DNA of 64,000 nucleotides, taken from contig CM026560.1 in assembly GCA_015143295.1 (NCBI GenBank), positions 2,668,501 to 2,732,500 of the forward strand, in the 5' to 3' direction. The stretch comes from Tetracentron sinense (Eukaryota > Streptophyta > Magnoliopsida > Trochodendrales > Trochodendraceae). A program made the translations under genes and the position numbers. The notes under the pieces are model-generated. The model did no database searches, was not told where the DNA came from, and saw only the letters and a program-made list of their open reading frames with translations. Of the stretch, positions 49,763 to 63,400 are shown in pieces (within the stretch, counting starts at the first letter, position 1; each line of letters starts with the position of its first letter).

Positions 49763-52240
49763 CATCAAATATAGTTCTAAAATTTATATCAAAAATTGAA
49801 AATAAAATCTTTTATGGTTTATCATATCCTAATTACTAATCAGATAATCTCTCGTAGAGCGATCAAAATCACATCAAAGTTAAGAAGTTGATCTTGCCTA
49901 TTTATCTAATAATCGTTCACAATACGAAGAAAGTTACAAGTAAGGTTAATGGTATTAATAATTTATTGCACAATCAAGAAAGGCAGTGAAAGAATTTTCC
50001 TAATTTCTTTTCAGATTGTTATAATTTTTTGAAAAGTTAAATTAAATTTTGCACATGGATCAATCGTCTAGGGAATTCTAGAATTTATTCAATTAATAAA
50101 ATTATGAATACTATAATTAAAATGGGAAAGAAAATATTAGAGAAATTATCTAAGTATCGAAACACTTGTGTTTAAGTAACAACTCTACATACAATAGTCA
50201 ATTCTCAATCATGCACATCTGGAAGACTAGTGATTTACCTTCTAATACTACTTGTGGTCTTGTTGGCATGTGGTCCTCTGTTGGCAAAACTCTTCCACAA
50301 GTACACGGAGTGACTAGGATTCTCACCAAGAAGATAAGACGATTAGTAGGTCTCGATGTTGATTCTTTTGCTAAAGAGAATTTTTAGAGTACTTTCTTCT
50401 ATATTTACTCTTGTTTGTTCATTCACTTTGGCAGCACAATGAATACTCATTGATTAGAAGATTTAAACTCCTTGATAAATTTAAATTTTTATTTGAACAT
50501 TGTTGTCTTCTATTTTTAGGGCACACCACGAACTTATATCCACAAAATTATTAGGTAACTCCATGTTGTCTTGTATAATGTAATAATTACAATTAATTAT
50601 ATTTATTTTCAATATTATTAGAAAAAGAAATACTTTGGAAAAGCATAAATTTTTATATTTTTGTTTAATTTTAAATTATAAACTTTGTAGTTAAAATATG
50701 TTTTAATCAAAATTTAAGTCATGGAAGTATTATCTAATACTACTTTTGTAGGATACTAAACCAGTCTACAAATGACAACCTTTGTTCCTCGAATAGATCA
50801 TGATCATGGTTTTTTTTTCATAAAAGTTGGGTGTACACATATTATGCAATAGAAGCTCCATCAGCTCAACTCTATTATCGCTGCGGATCTTAGTTGTGCA
50901 AGCAATAGTTTATCTTACATAGTCAAGGCTTACAAAGTGTGTCATGTAAGTTGCAAATATATTTTATTTGCACATAGAAGTTCTGCAGCACTCTCTCTAG
51001 TTGTAACACATCATTTGTATTATTGATATTTAATTTATTAGAAATTTATCGATACTCAATTACTTGCACAACAAAAAAACCTTCTCATTCAATTTTGACG
51101 GGAATCTACGTTTTCCTCACTTTGGGGAGTGCTTCATTTTGATACTTTTCATCTTTGGAAGATCACACCATTTGAAATTTTTAAAAAATGTAATCATCCA
51201 CATGACTATGGTGTGTAGTTATAAAATTAATTTAGTGGTTATTTTTTTATTTTTGTGTTTATTAGTAATTTTATGAATTTAATGGTGTGCGGTCATTAAT
51301 TTTTAATAATGGGGTGCATTCATCAAATAGTAGGGTGCACCTAGAAGTACCCTTAATTTATCACTTTAAAATACTTTTCCTATATTTCTTAAAATGAGTT
51401 TTTTCCTTAAAATAAGCTTCTCAAAATAATTCCTTACCTAACTAGATGACAGTCATCTTATAATCCATCTCTGTCTATGGAAGGAAAGCATCTGAAATAA
51501 TATTTAATTTAATTATAGAGTCATATTACCTTAACAATATTCATTGCTTTCTTTACCAACATTTGGGTTAGTGTATTCTTAAAAAGAATCATTGCAATCA
51601 TCGATCAGGCTTGACAATGAGACATTTTGGAGCAGGGAGCAATTTGATATTTTTCTTGTAATTCTCGCAAAAACCAATATAAGGAGTCTCTTCAGTGAAG
51701 ACAAACTTTTCTTTTGTTTCTTTCAATTGTATAAAGTTGGAGAAATATTAGAGGGTACTAGTAGCTTTATACAAGTCTTATCATGCTTCTGTTGTGCAAT
51801 TGGATATCTTTTGAGTCGTGAAATAGGTACTGAATGAAATATTGGTAAGTCTCATCTAAGAATCGGTCCCACGGCACTTTCTCTTTGATCCTAATCTAAT
51901 GAAATGCCATCATTATTCCACCTCTTTCCAAATCTCTGTACTTCAAGGCATTGGATTGGTTCACTCTATTCATTTGGTGAAGTTGTAGCCTGCACCATCT
52001 TTATCTCGTGGCACAATATAATTAAACAAAATAAGATAAAAGATATTTGTTTTCAAAAAGTTCAAATGGGGCAACTGTCCATGACTGCCTTAGCAAACTA
52101 AATTAAAAAAAAAAAAAATCAAAAGTTGAGGGAGGCACTTACCCCCATGCCCCATATTATGCATCTATACTATAATATAAAGAAATAAGAATTCATCTTT
52201 GATCCCCAAACCCCAATTCCTCTAATCTTATAAGTTCTAT
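49763..52240. other. AT-rich intergenic DNA, no supported gene
   Basis: Short open frames (for example 50166-50387, 51592-51837) show no family motif I recognise. The end at 52105-52150 ('gagggaggcacttacccccatgcccc') resembles the subterminal part of a plant hAT element but cannot be paired. Confidence 0.4.
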
Positions 52241-52348
52241 CACGCCATTGTGTCTTCTTCCATTGGGCCAGAGAACTATGTTGGGATACTTTCGTTTGTT
52301 GACAAGGACCAACTTGAGCCTGTTGGTGTGATTCTCATGCACAACAAG
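52241..52348 (+). pseudogene. One-exon fragment of 26S proteasome ATPase RPT2
   Basis: A 36-codon open stretch reads '[19 protein letters not shown]' and continues 'VDKDQLEP...ILMHNK'. I recognise it as the N-terminal domain of the 19S regulatory ATPase RPT2 (regulatory subunit 4), just ahead of its AAA module. It ends AAG/GTCTAT, an exon-to-intron junction followed by intron-like AT-rich DNA, so the copy came from genomic DNA, not from mRNA. Neither the preceding exon nor any AAA exon is present nearby. 'EPVGVI' replaces the usual 'EPGCAI'. It is a gene fragment without function on its own, perhaps moved by a transposon. Confidence 0.7.
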
Positions 52349-54230
52349 GTCTATTTTTGTTCTTCAATTTATAATTTATTAAGAAATTGGGAACTAGGGT
52401 TTGAATTTTGTCTCAGTTGATCATGGATTTGAGAAATTTTATGTGGGTTTAGAATTGAGATTTATTTAGGGGTAATAGATTCTGATATCGATAATTTGAT
52501 TGTTTGTTTTTCCTATTGTTTGCTTACAATCCTTTTAAGTCTCTTGGGTGTGATCTGAAAAGATTTTAAGAACGAGTAGATGGTCCAATGGTCCAATCGT
52601 TTAGAACATGAGTTAGATACTTACCTTATAACTAGCGCGAGTAAGAAACCAATTACATTTTAATGGTTTGTCTTCTTATCCCATGCATCGCCCGAGGTTT
52701 TTTCTAGTTATAAATAATAATAGTAAAAAATTGCAAAAGTTTAGGGGGCAGATCCCCCAAGCACCCCTTGGCTTCGCCCTTGCAGAGATTTTAATCCTCA
52801 AATACCCTTTTTTGGTAAAGGATTAATCCCCAAATCAGGGTTATCTGATTCGCTGCCTACTTTGCCAAACTATGAACCAGTTCGTAGTACAATTTCTTTT
52901 GTGGCAATTAGCAAACCCCATAATCGTATTCAATAACTCTAGTTCGGGGAATTTTCACTGGGTTCGATGATTTTTTTCTTTCAGGTTGACAGATTTGTAC
53001 TTTTTTTGGTAAACTCATAACACCACAAAGTGATTACTGAAGGCAAGACAAGGAAACACTCACACCACCCAAGCAGACCACAGACACCATGCAAACCCCA
53101 CACACACCACACATGAAGCCCAAGTAAGCTTCACCCAAGAGCTTCTCAGACGGATTTGTTCTTTGGGTTCAACAAAATTTTCTTTTGGTTCCCGAACCAC
53201 TCATAAAAAATACAATTTTTTAATTTAAAAAAAATTATAATATATTTTTCTACATGCTTAATATAACCAAACTAAAGAACATTAGCGGATTGAACTGGGT
53301 TCAATCTAGAGTGGTGAATGGTGAACCCGAATTGGAAACAAAGAGTAATCTTATTCTTACTGCCAAATTTTGTGTTTTTCTATGAATTAAAATTTAGATC
53401 GGATTATTTAAAGTTTACTAATTTGGATCTGTAAAGATAGGGAGCAAAACTAAGTATATGCTACATTCTGTTGGGATCTTCAGAAAGGGATGAAGCACCA
53501 CTAAATTATAAGCATATATCAGGAAACCCCAATATTAAAGAAAGTTAAAATCAGTTTGGCTTGATCCTTTGGATCAATTGGTTGGTGTTTCTGCACCACA
53601 GCATTGAGTTTATGGATACCATCCCACCTTAACTGCTGGGGAAAAACAAAGGCCCCCAAAATAAAAATTTCCAGCATCACCTGCTTACTTTAGTTAAGTA
53701 AACCGGTTCATGTTAGTGAAGAGCACCTACGATGAAACCCGCAGCCAGCCATCCACTTGCTATTGATTTTTCCGGATTTCCTTGAAAATTTACAACTTTT
53801 CCATCATTTCCAACATCATCGACAACATGAGTTCTGGCCTCCGGCTAAAACCTGTTACAATTGAAAGAAAAAAAGAGAAAAATCTTTAACGAGTTCATCA
53901 AAACTTGCCCAGACATTACACTAGAAGCTTTCCACTCAACTTTATTCTTATGTATAAAACCCGAATGTAGCTGCAATTTTTTAACCTAACTTTGGATCTA
54001 TTTTTTAATGGTGAAATTGATTTATAATTCAATGTTTCCCATCTCCTATTTCTTCCATTCTCAAACAATGGGTTGGATTGATCAACTGCTAACAATATTT
54101 TATTTCACGGCATTCTGGATCTCTTGGGACCTTATAAAGAGGTTTTTGAGCACGGCTCGAATCTCATGCCCCAATAATCGGTAACAAACAACTTTGAAAA
54201 CTCCAAGTAATATAAAAGATCGTTCCCTAA
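52349..54230. other. Intergenic DNA, no supported gene
   Basis: At 52740-52786 'agggggcagatcccccaagcaccccttggcttcgcccttgcag' looks like the terminal part of the common plant hAT type whose ends read CAGTGGCGGAGCC in good copies. Its partner end was not found. The rest holds no recognised feature. Confidence 0.4.
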
Positions 54231-54377
54231 TGCTATGTTTGGTTGCCGAGAAAATTGATGAAAACATGGAAAAGAAAAGAAAATTTTAGATTTTTAATAC
54301 AATTTTTACTTGTGTTTTGTCTAATTTTCTGTTCTTTTCCATGTTTTTACTTATTTTCTCGACAACCAAACATAGGG
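54231..54377. mobile_element. Tourist-type MITE just downstream of NBS1
   Basis: 147 bp with inverted ends TGCTATGTTTGGTTGCCGAG and CTCGACAACCAAACATAGGG that extend almost through the element (…ggaaaagaaaagaaaatt / aattttctgttcttttcc…). It is flanked by TAA on both sides (54228-54230, 54378-54380), as for Tourist/Harbinger MITEs. It begins 45 bp past the NBS1 stop codon, so it probably lies in the transcribed 3' UTR, where it could form a long hairpin or supply the poly(A) region. Confidence 0.85.
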
Positions 54378-54422
54378 TAAAAGTTAAATTACACCTGACC
54401 AAAGTCGGCCATTTTACCTTTG

Positions 54423-57400
54423 TCAACCATGAGTAAGAAGTCCATGAAGAGAAGCACCAGCTACTCCACGTCGCCGTACCTGATGGAAGCATTCAAAAAG
54501 GGAAAGGTGTCCACAAAAAAATCTTCACTTCCAATTTAGCCAAAACAAAGTATAAGTTCATTTACTCACCTTCACAGTGTTGAATAAGTCCTCTGCAATA
54601 GCTTCCATTTGCTTTCGCTTCTTCTCTTCTTTCACAGACTCAACTACTTCCTCACTCCCATAGTCAGATTCTCTAACAGCAAGAAGCATATGGTATACAT
54701 GGAAATAATGTAAGCGTTGTTATTTTCAAAAGCCTACAAAATTACTAAGAATCGAGAGAAAAACTAGGATCATGTCTCTTACTTGTATGGATATTTTGAA
54801 AATGGTACAAGATCATTGAAGCTATTCCCAGATCGAGTCTCTCTCTGCGAGTCAGTTTAACAGTTAGAAACAAAAACTGTCAAAACATCACATTAAGAAA
54901 ATAACTTATCTGCATGCACATATCGGGCATTCAAATGCATTGTAAATGTACAAAGAAGTTCAAAAATCGCAACAAGTTGAGTCCCAAATTAGTAAAATGA
55001 AATTAACTCAAACTGAGACACAAAACAAGTCAGGAACACCTAAAACACAATTTCAACCTTAGCAATCAACAATCCATCAGGACGACTACAGTAGCAATTT
55101 TTCACACAATAAAGGGCATTTCCCCTTCAATTGTATCTTGCTATTCTCCCATTTGTTTTGTCAGCCTTTGCTTTTGCTGAAAAATTGACTCTGAAAAACT
55201 TGAGGACATTGGAAGGACTTGAGGAAGATTGTGCAGTAGCCCAAATACCGAGAAAAAAAAAGGAAAAAATTGTTATGAACTTTTCCCATAATAAACCAAA
55301 ACTCATATGCAATTATGCATTCGACATACAACCCAACCAACAAGTTTGTTCAAAACTTGAGGACATTGGAAGGACTTGAGGAAGATTGTGCAGTAGCCCA
55401 AATACCGAGAAAAAAAAAGGAAAAAATTGTTATGAACTTTTGCCACAATAAACCAAAACTCGTATGCAATTATGCATTCGACATACAACCCAACCAACAA
55501 GTTTGTTCAAGACTAGTTTGAGTCAAGAGTCAAACCACAAAAATTAAACCTGAGATCAAGCATTACATAAGGTAACATGGTGCCCATGCAAAATAAGGAT
55601 GATATTACGTGGCATGAAATAAAGCTTCCGAATAGAGGTCATTTACCTTTCTGAAGCATTTGAAGTTCACAACTCCACTGTTTATCGTAGAGTGGACTGA
55701 AGCTGGAACATTAGTATCTCTCACAATCAAATCTTGACTGTATATAATAACAGAGTTTTGGAGTTCTGATGTCTCAGATTCATCAATCTTGTCTCTTCTT
55801 TCTATAATACCACCATTGCCAACCTTGAAGCTAGGAATGTGTATTTTCTCTGATGCAGTATCAGCATGATCTCCAGATATTTCTTTGTTCTCATGTTTTA
55901 TGGCTTCTTCTGATTGGGCAGTTGCAGCCACATGATTACATGTGGCTGTATCGACTTCCACATCAGAGTCTGCTACTATTGTCTCGTCAGTGGAGCATGA
56001 AGATGCAACAAGTACTGCTGAGCGGACATCTAGTTAGCTACACTTCTTAGAGAACAGGGATAAAAAGCAATATAATTTCTTCTTTTACATAATCAATTCA
56101 AATAATATAATCCAGAAAAAGAAAAAAATTCAAGGTCCTTGACTATAAAATGAATAAATAGTAAGCTGTGCTCAGCATTCACACATGGAAATAAGCTTAG
56201 GAGAAACCAGGAATCCATACATAGACAGAAAACGCGATCAACCAACGAAATTGCCCTACACACAGCACAAAGGCTTACCACTACTCAGTGGTCCCACGGT
56301 CCCACCTAGTAAATTCACCAAAAATTTGACTCAGTCTGGAGATTGTAACCATCAAATCTAGTCACTTTCTAAACTTCACATATCTTTTATAGCATAGTTG
56401 CAGGGAAGCTATGTACAGGGTGAGAAGCTTGCTTCCCATGAAGCTCATTTCCTAGACTCGCTTCCTTGGACAAACTCGCTTTCTAGGAAGCTCGCTTCCA
56501 TCACATCTCATTTAGTAGTCAAAGAGAGTTGTATGTGTGAAGTGATGGGGTAGACCACAGTTTATAGCTTAGAGTGTAGACTTAAAGCAAGTATTGTCGG
56601 TTTGGAACCTAAGGCACCTACTTTTCCACAAAAATTTCATGTAAGATAAAATCAAAGGTATAACTACTCATCATAACATAATGGGAACGAGAAGCCTATA
56701 TTTAATTTCTTGCTTCCCCTTTTCCTAAGGTTTTTTTGAGACTCGCTTTCGCTTTCCTTCCCGTTTTCGCTTCTCACTCTGGTAACTATGTTTTATAGTT
56801 TCCCCTGGCACCTACCAACACAGCCACCAATCCCTTAAGTAACTTTACATATGTGAACATTCAAAACAATTTGAAATTTTGAATCATTACACATCTGATA
56901 GGGTCAATTATGGGGAGAAATATTCTAGAAAGGATCCAACAAATCCCCCTGCCCTGCCCTGCCCACCAACACAGGCACACACCCTTTAAACAGCTTTCTG
57001 ACCTTCAACCTAAACTTTCTATTAGGAATTTGTATCGTTTTCAACTTGCACTTTTGCTGAATTAACATGGAGAACAAAGACCATGCCTAAGCATATTGTG
57101 CGCCCTTGTTACCAACCACAAAGCCTTCAATCAGTTGAACATCATCATTGATCATACAGACAATTTCCAGTTTACAAGTCAAATTGTACACCTATTATAT
57201 TGTACCTTTAATAACCTTTCGTATTGTTGCTTCTTTCCTTATATTAAGGACTTTTGTTAATGCCTAGATAAGATGAGATAGAGTATAATGAATTCTCCAC
57301 TTAGTCACGAGAGAGAGATTATGAGTTTCTAGAGGCCCTTTCGCGTAGAGTAAGAAAAATATTTAGGAAGATTATTTGAAGTTTCAGAAAATAAATGATA

Positions 57401-60400
57401 ATCTGGAAGAAAGAAGATTAAAGGCTAACCTCAGCCTTATGCATACCTACAAGGCTACAACCCATCCATAGTACAAATTATGGGTAAATATTTTTTTTAG
57501 AAGCTAAGCGTTCAAGGTTTTAAAAACAAGTGTAAGCTGTCGATTTAGTTAAATGGCAGCATAATCTATGAGAAAATGGTAAGAAATTATATCTATAAGT
57601 AAAATTATGGAACCCGGAGCTTTAATATTAAAATTGAACCCAAAGATTCTGAATCTATGTTATAAACCCAGGTTGACTAGAACCAAGGGAAATGGAACAT
57701 CAAGGCCCAATTAACACAACTTATGTTTCCATTAATTTTAAATGATATAGATACAGAGCCACTAGCTTAACCTATTTGTAACTGATATGCCTACTACAAG
57801 ACATGACCTACATTAACCGACATATGTGATATGACTAAAATGCAAAGTACTATAAAAACTTCTGAAGAAATTCTTAATAATAAAATGAAAAAGTATATTA
57901 CAGATCATAATTAAATCTAACTCAAAAAAAGGGACATCAAATATATAATAATCCAAATTAAGGGATAACTTGAGTACGCCGGATTTGGTATAGTGGTCTA
58001 AGATAAAGGCATTAGATTGGACAGTTAGACATCAATAAATTGTCCAATTTGTAAGACTTTTGGAAATTCCCAATGGAAGAGATCCGGTACTAATTTAAAG
58101 GAAGTATTTATTTATATGTAGCCATGTCTATGGTATAGCATGAACTAGAAAACTTTTAAAGTTTTCAGAAGTACAAAAACACTTCCATATATAAGTGACT
58201 TGGTTAACTTAGATGAAACGTACATTATTTTCAAAATTATATAATTCAAATACTTACTAGATGGTGATATCACGACAGAAGGATCCAGAAGTCCAGATAA
58301 AACAACACAAATCAAATTAATGTCATTTACTCTGGATAATGAACGGAGGTGATGGAAGCGATCAAATTTGTCTACTGATCCTGCAGGGATTACTAGCACC
58401 ACCCGATTATTTCCTCCATCTTCTGAGACCTACAAGAAATAGTCAACTAACCAAACTTAATAGATGAGCCAATTTGAAACTATAAAATCTTCGAGAATAA
58501 AATTCATCCAATGACCCTGTTTAAGATGTGAACAATCAACAAATCATTCAATATATTATCATCTGCAGGAAAATATTACCTTGTTGATGCTAGATACACT
58601 AATACACGTGGCTTCCTTGCACCATACCAAAATGTTAAGGACTGGATATCAGATTTTCCCGGAGTCATGGTTCAAAATATCATCGATATTTTGAAAATAT
58701 CAACGATGTATATTGATTTCGATGACTCCCAACACATCTATACCAGGTATTTTGGTTTTTTGTTTTTACAATTTTTCATAAATGTCGATAATATATCCAA
58801 AATATCGCACAATATTTCGGAAATATCAGTCGAAATTTACGAATCACAGATTGGTTTTTATAAATTTTTTTGCAATTATTGATTTAATACAATGTCTTTT
58901 TCTTTTAAGGATTATGCTTAAATTCATGAATGCTTTATTTAGTGATGAATTTTAATAATGTGCTATTACTAGTATTATTTTTTGAAAAGATTTATTTTAT
59001 TAAAGAGAATAAAATGGGTCTACATATCTCCTTCAATTGACTAAGAGAATAAAATGTAGTTTTTGACAATATAGAGAAATATCGAGAAGAAATTATAACT
59101 CAAGCAGACAACGCATGTCACTTAACTTGGAGATACCATTATTGATGTATTAATCATTATGTATGAAATTGATTGTATTTGAGTTAATTGTTAAGCTTGA
59201 TAGATAAATGAATACAACTTTTTATATAAGTTACATCAATATTAGTGAATCATACATTGTCGTCAGTGTCAGCGCATATCTTTGGCCCCCTTTTCATTAC
59301 ATCTCTTATATACATTAATGTTTTTTTTTTTAATTCTTATTAACATCTATTTTAACATTTCTTGCAGTTTAATTGAAAAAATCCATGTTTTTCACTATTT
59401 TTTTTATTTTTCTCTCTACGTGCGATATTGTTCCCATGAATCGATATATCCCAGATATATCTTTTTTCCCACAACTCGGCATGACATGCGATATCAACAT
59501 TAGAACCTTGCCCGGAGTTATACTCCCACGTGATAACTGATAAGTAGGATATGTTTAATTATATTCACTCATCTTCATAGTCAACAAAATCGCCGATATT
59601 TTGAAAAAATCGCGTTTAAATCGCGGATTATTACATAACCGATTAAATCGCCGTTTAAATCGCGATCTTTTGAAAAAATCTGCGATTTGCGATTTAAACA
59701 CGAAAAGCGTGTTTTTAGCGTTTAAAACGCGCGATTCGCGTTTTGAACAGTCGTCGATTTTTTTGTATTTATTTAACATACTTAAGGGCAAAAATGTAAT
59801 TGAACTTTTATATATATAACAAAATACTCTTTAGGGTTACTATTCAGCGTCGATCTGCGATTTCAGAAGAAGAATAAGAAGAGGAAAAGGTCCTCTCGCC
59901 TCTCGCCTCTCACCTCTCGCCTCCAATATGTCGACAATCTCTCGACTAGTAAGCTCACTCTCCACTCTCACAGTCTGTTCTATTTCAGTCTCTCTCTCTC
60001 TCATCGTTCTGCTGTTCCTCTCTTCCCTCATCTTCAGACTCTTTTGGAGTTTTCATTAACCTTATCCTTTTTTTTTCCCCTCAAACTATCTTTGCTTCTG
60101 TTTCAGGACGAATTTTCGATCTAAAAGAGTCAAGTTTTTTTGTTGAGAAATACGGTTTCTCCTAGGGCTTTTATCTCTTCAAGCATTGCCAATGAAGCAA
60201 TACAAGGGAATACGAGCTTGACAGCTTATGGTTCTGACCAGATTCAGGTATATCAACAGTTTTGATATTGTTTGATTGTTAGGGCTAATATAGTAATACA
60301 AGCATTTCCTCATGTTGTTTGATTGTTAGGACTAATATAGTTGCGAAGTAGTTGAACGAATTTCAGTTTTAATATTTTAAAGGAGCATTTTTTGTTGAGT

Positions 60401-63400
60401 AGAATTGCAGCCTATATTTCTTATATCTTTAAAGGAAGAATGTATGGGATAGAACTCAAATTTAACTTTCTTTTACAAGTGCCTTCATTTTGGTCTACAC
60501 TGTAGCAAAAAGTCATGGCTGAATTGTGCAGCTTAATCTGGAACGACGTGTTTTAGTACAAGCTAGAGTTGTTGACAAAGTTATCACAGTGGTCTTTAAG
60601 GCTGCAATTTTAGGCTTGTAAATTCCCTTGATCACATAAGGTTTATAGGGACTGGACTTTTAATCCATCTCCTGTAATAGTACCAGATAGCAGGACTTTT
60701 ATCCTCTCTTCTGTGGCTGGAACAGTCCCACTCCCAAATAACAGGAGTTATAATTCCTCTCATCCCTTTTGATTCCTCTATTCTGAAATTAAAAATCAGA
60801 ATGAATTGGATGTTGATATGATATTATGAACATATTATTGTAAACAATTAGCTACTTATATTGTATAATATGTAATCAAATTGTTAGACTTAAATATATT
60901 AATTAATATCATATTTCTATTTTATATAATTATTTTTAAAAAAATTATTTTGCCGATTTTTTCCCGAATTTTTCCGAACTTGAACCCTACCTAATTATTC
61001 CCAAATCCGAACTTTTCCCTGAATTTTTCCCGAATTTTACCGAATTTTTCCCGAATTTTCCGAATTTTTCCGAACTTGAACCCTGCCGAATTATTCCCGA
61101 ATCCCGACTTTGTGACTATGCTCATCTTTAAGGAATGCAATTAACCATTCATATGGAGTGTTGAAGGCTCGTTTCCCCATATTAAAAAAAAATGTCTCCA
61201 TTTCCAATTCAAAGAAGTACAGTAGTGGCGACAATGGCAGTGCACAACTTTATTAAAATGAAGCTATTATAGAGACATTATTCACTCAAATGGGTCTGAT
61301 GAGGTGGATGTGAAAACCGAATAGTGAACAGAGAACATTGAATATTACAACAAATGACGAAGTAGATGAGGATGAGCAATTAGAGACCTCGGTTGTTAGA
61401 GATGCAATAGTAGATGCTTTGTCCCAAACATAAGATTTTTTTTCTTTGATATGGTGTTGTTCAAAACATGATAAATGTGTGGTTTCTTTATTGCCTTTTG
61501 GGGACTTTATTTTTGTAAGCATTTCATATATGTTAATGCTGGACCTGCCTTACATTATGTTCTTCATATTGACAATGATTTATTAATCTTTCTTCATTTG
61601 ATATATGTTGGTATAATGGTTTTATTTATGTGTTGTATTATTTTGACAAGTCATGACACAAGGGATTCCACAACTGATGTGTTCTTGTGGACGTGGCCCT
61701 ATGGTCCTACATGTTCGAACCAAACAAAATTATGGTAGAGCATTCTAGTGTTGTCCAGCATATCGGGCAATAAACCATTCCTTAGTATATATACAATTTA
61801 TTCATAAACAACTTAACTATTTACTATGATTGATTCTACCGGGACCATCATGCTTCCTTTATTTGGGCTGATGTGTGCTCTTCTACAAGCATTGCTCAAG
61901 TGACAGGAAATGTCATTAGGCCAGCAAGGAGGAATGAGTCGGTCCATTATTAATGTACAATGTGTGCCATTTGCGGGTGCATTGTATGCACATTAGTAGT
62001 TATTTTCTTTATGTCAATTATCTTATTTGTTGTTATACAAGCGAAGTAGATTACCAACTATGAGACTGATTCACGGATTATAATGTTAAATTATTCTACC
62101 TTGGTATTATCAATGTTCTTTGGAAGTGCTTTTCTGCTTGAATCAGTACATTAATTGCCATCCCCCAAGTTCTTATAACAGCTGATTGTTCATGGCGGAC
62201 ACCGCATTATGCTGGGTTTGTACGAAATGCATGGTACTACTTTCGATCAATGAAGAGGCTTTTTGGGACCAACCTAGGAAGAGAGCACTATGGTTGCATG
62301 ATTGATCTTCTCCTCTGACCAGATGTCCACAGGCAGGCCGATTATTTGGCTCATAAATCGGTCAGCACAATTGCACAATGTTGGTAGCGTGAGATGGAAA
62401 CTGGTTAATGGGATCATGAGGCATGCCAAATTGGGGCTGGGGTCAAGCATTGGGGTTCATAAGGGAATTAATCAAATAATAAGGATATATTTAAGAAATG
62501 ACAACAAATGCCCCTGTAATAAGCTCTTATTTATGTGTTTTACCAAACAGACTTCTAAAAAATAAGAGCTTTTTTATTGTAAAAAAATGACGTTACCCAA
62601 CAATTTTTTTGTTTGAATAGACCTAAAACATCTGTTGTCTGAGTTTTAGGTCTATTCGGAATTGGATCAGCTAGGAATTAATCAATCTTGTTTTCGGCGG
62701 CACTAAACCTCTCCTATTTTAGTTCCAAAGCTACAACCATCACCAAACTCTAGTTGAAATCTCTCTATACCTTGATACATCCGAGTTTGTTTTTTCCTCA
62801 AATGACTAGCTTCTCTTTATGTGCTATTGAGAGAGATCATGATGGTCTAATCTAGGGGGCCACCGACTCCGACAGACTCTAAGATGAGTAGGATACGACA
62901 GTTCTAGCTACTTATCAACAAAGTCAAAATGACCATGGGATGCTTTGTAACCAATTGCATGAGATCCTTCTTAAAAATATCATGCAATTGCAGGAGGGTA
63001 TTAGAAATAGTCTTAGAAAATACAATAGAGTGGTGTAATAAGGTGAGCTCTTGGTAGATTTGAATTTGATTTAATTAGATTTGGTAAGATTAGATTAGGT
63101 TTGATTGAAATTTATTTCTATGTTTTGATATTCTCATCTTTATATAAAGTTGTAAACCCTATGGGTCAGTAAGCAGTTTAAAGATCATCCAAGTTATTCA
63201 ATAAATCGGTTTCTCTACGGAAAATAAAACAAAAATCATAAATTCAAAGCGTGTAAAAGATGTAGATATTGAAGTGCACACAAAACATATTTCATGCTAG
63301 CATTTCAAGAACAACGTAGGACATGATTCCAGTCAACATACTGTATGGTTAATCCATGTAGAAAATTCTTAAAAGTACTCTTTTAACTCTATCTTGAACC

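Larger units (their letters stand above)
58565..61433 (+). pseudogene. PIF/Harbinger transposase 3' half, interrupted by two hAT elements
   Basis: Plus-strand pieces of a DDE transposase of the Harbinger type: 58565-58665 ('GKYYLVDARYTNTRGFLAPY'; VDA-Y and FLAPY are family hallmarks), 59519-59575 ('DMFNYIHSS') and 61129-61433 ('RNAINHSYGVLKARFPILKK', then after a frameshift 'RSTVVATMAVHNFIKMK', and a C-terminal 'VVRDAIVDAL'). The first gap is the hAT element at 58666-59510, the second the one at 59576-61120; the protein similarity resumes on the far side of each target duplication. Stops and frameshifts show the transposase was already dead or has died since. The N-terminal half is missing. 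Confidence 0.75.

Noticed and set aside
52740..52786. Helitron 3' end (hairpin gggggcagatccccc)
   Set aside because: No CTRR terminus at the right distance; the sequence fits a hAT terminus better.
57975..58035. tRNA/SINE-like 'tggtatagtggtctaag' stretch in an NBS1 intron
   Set aside because: Looks like an A box, but no B box or A tail follows; too little to call.
60125..60247. A functional gyrase B gene in the NBS1 intron
   Set aside because: Upstream in-frame stop, no ATPase exons, and it is enclosed in a transposon.
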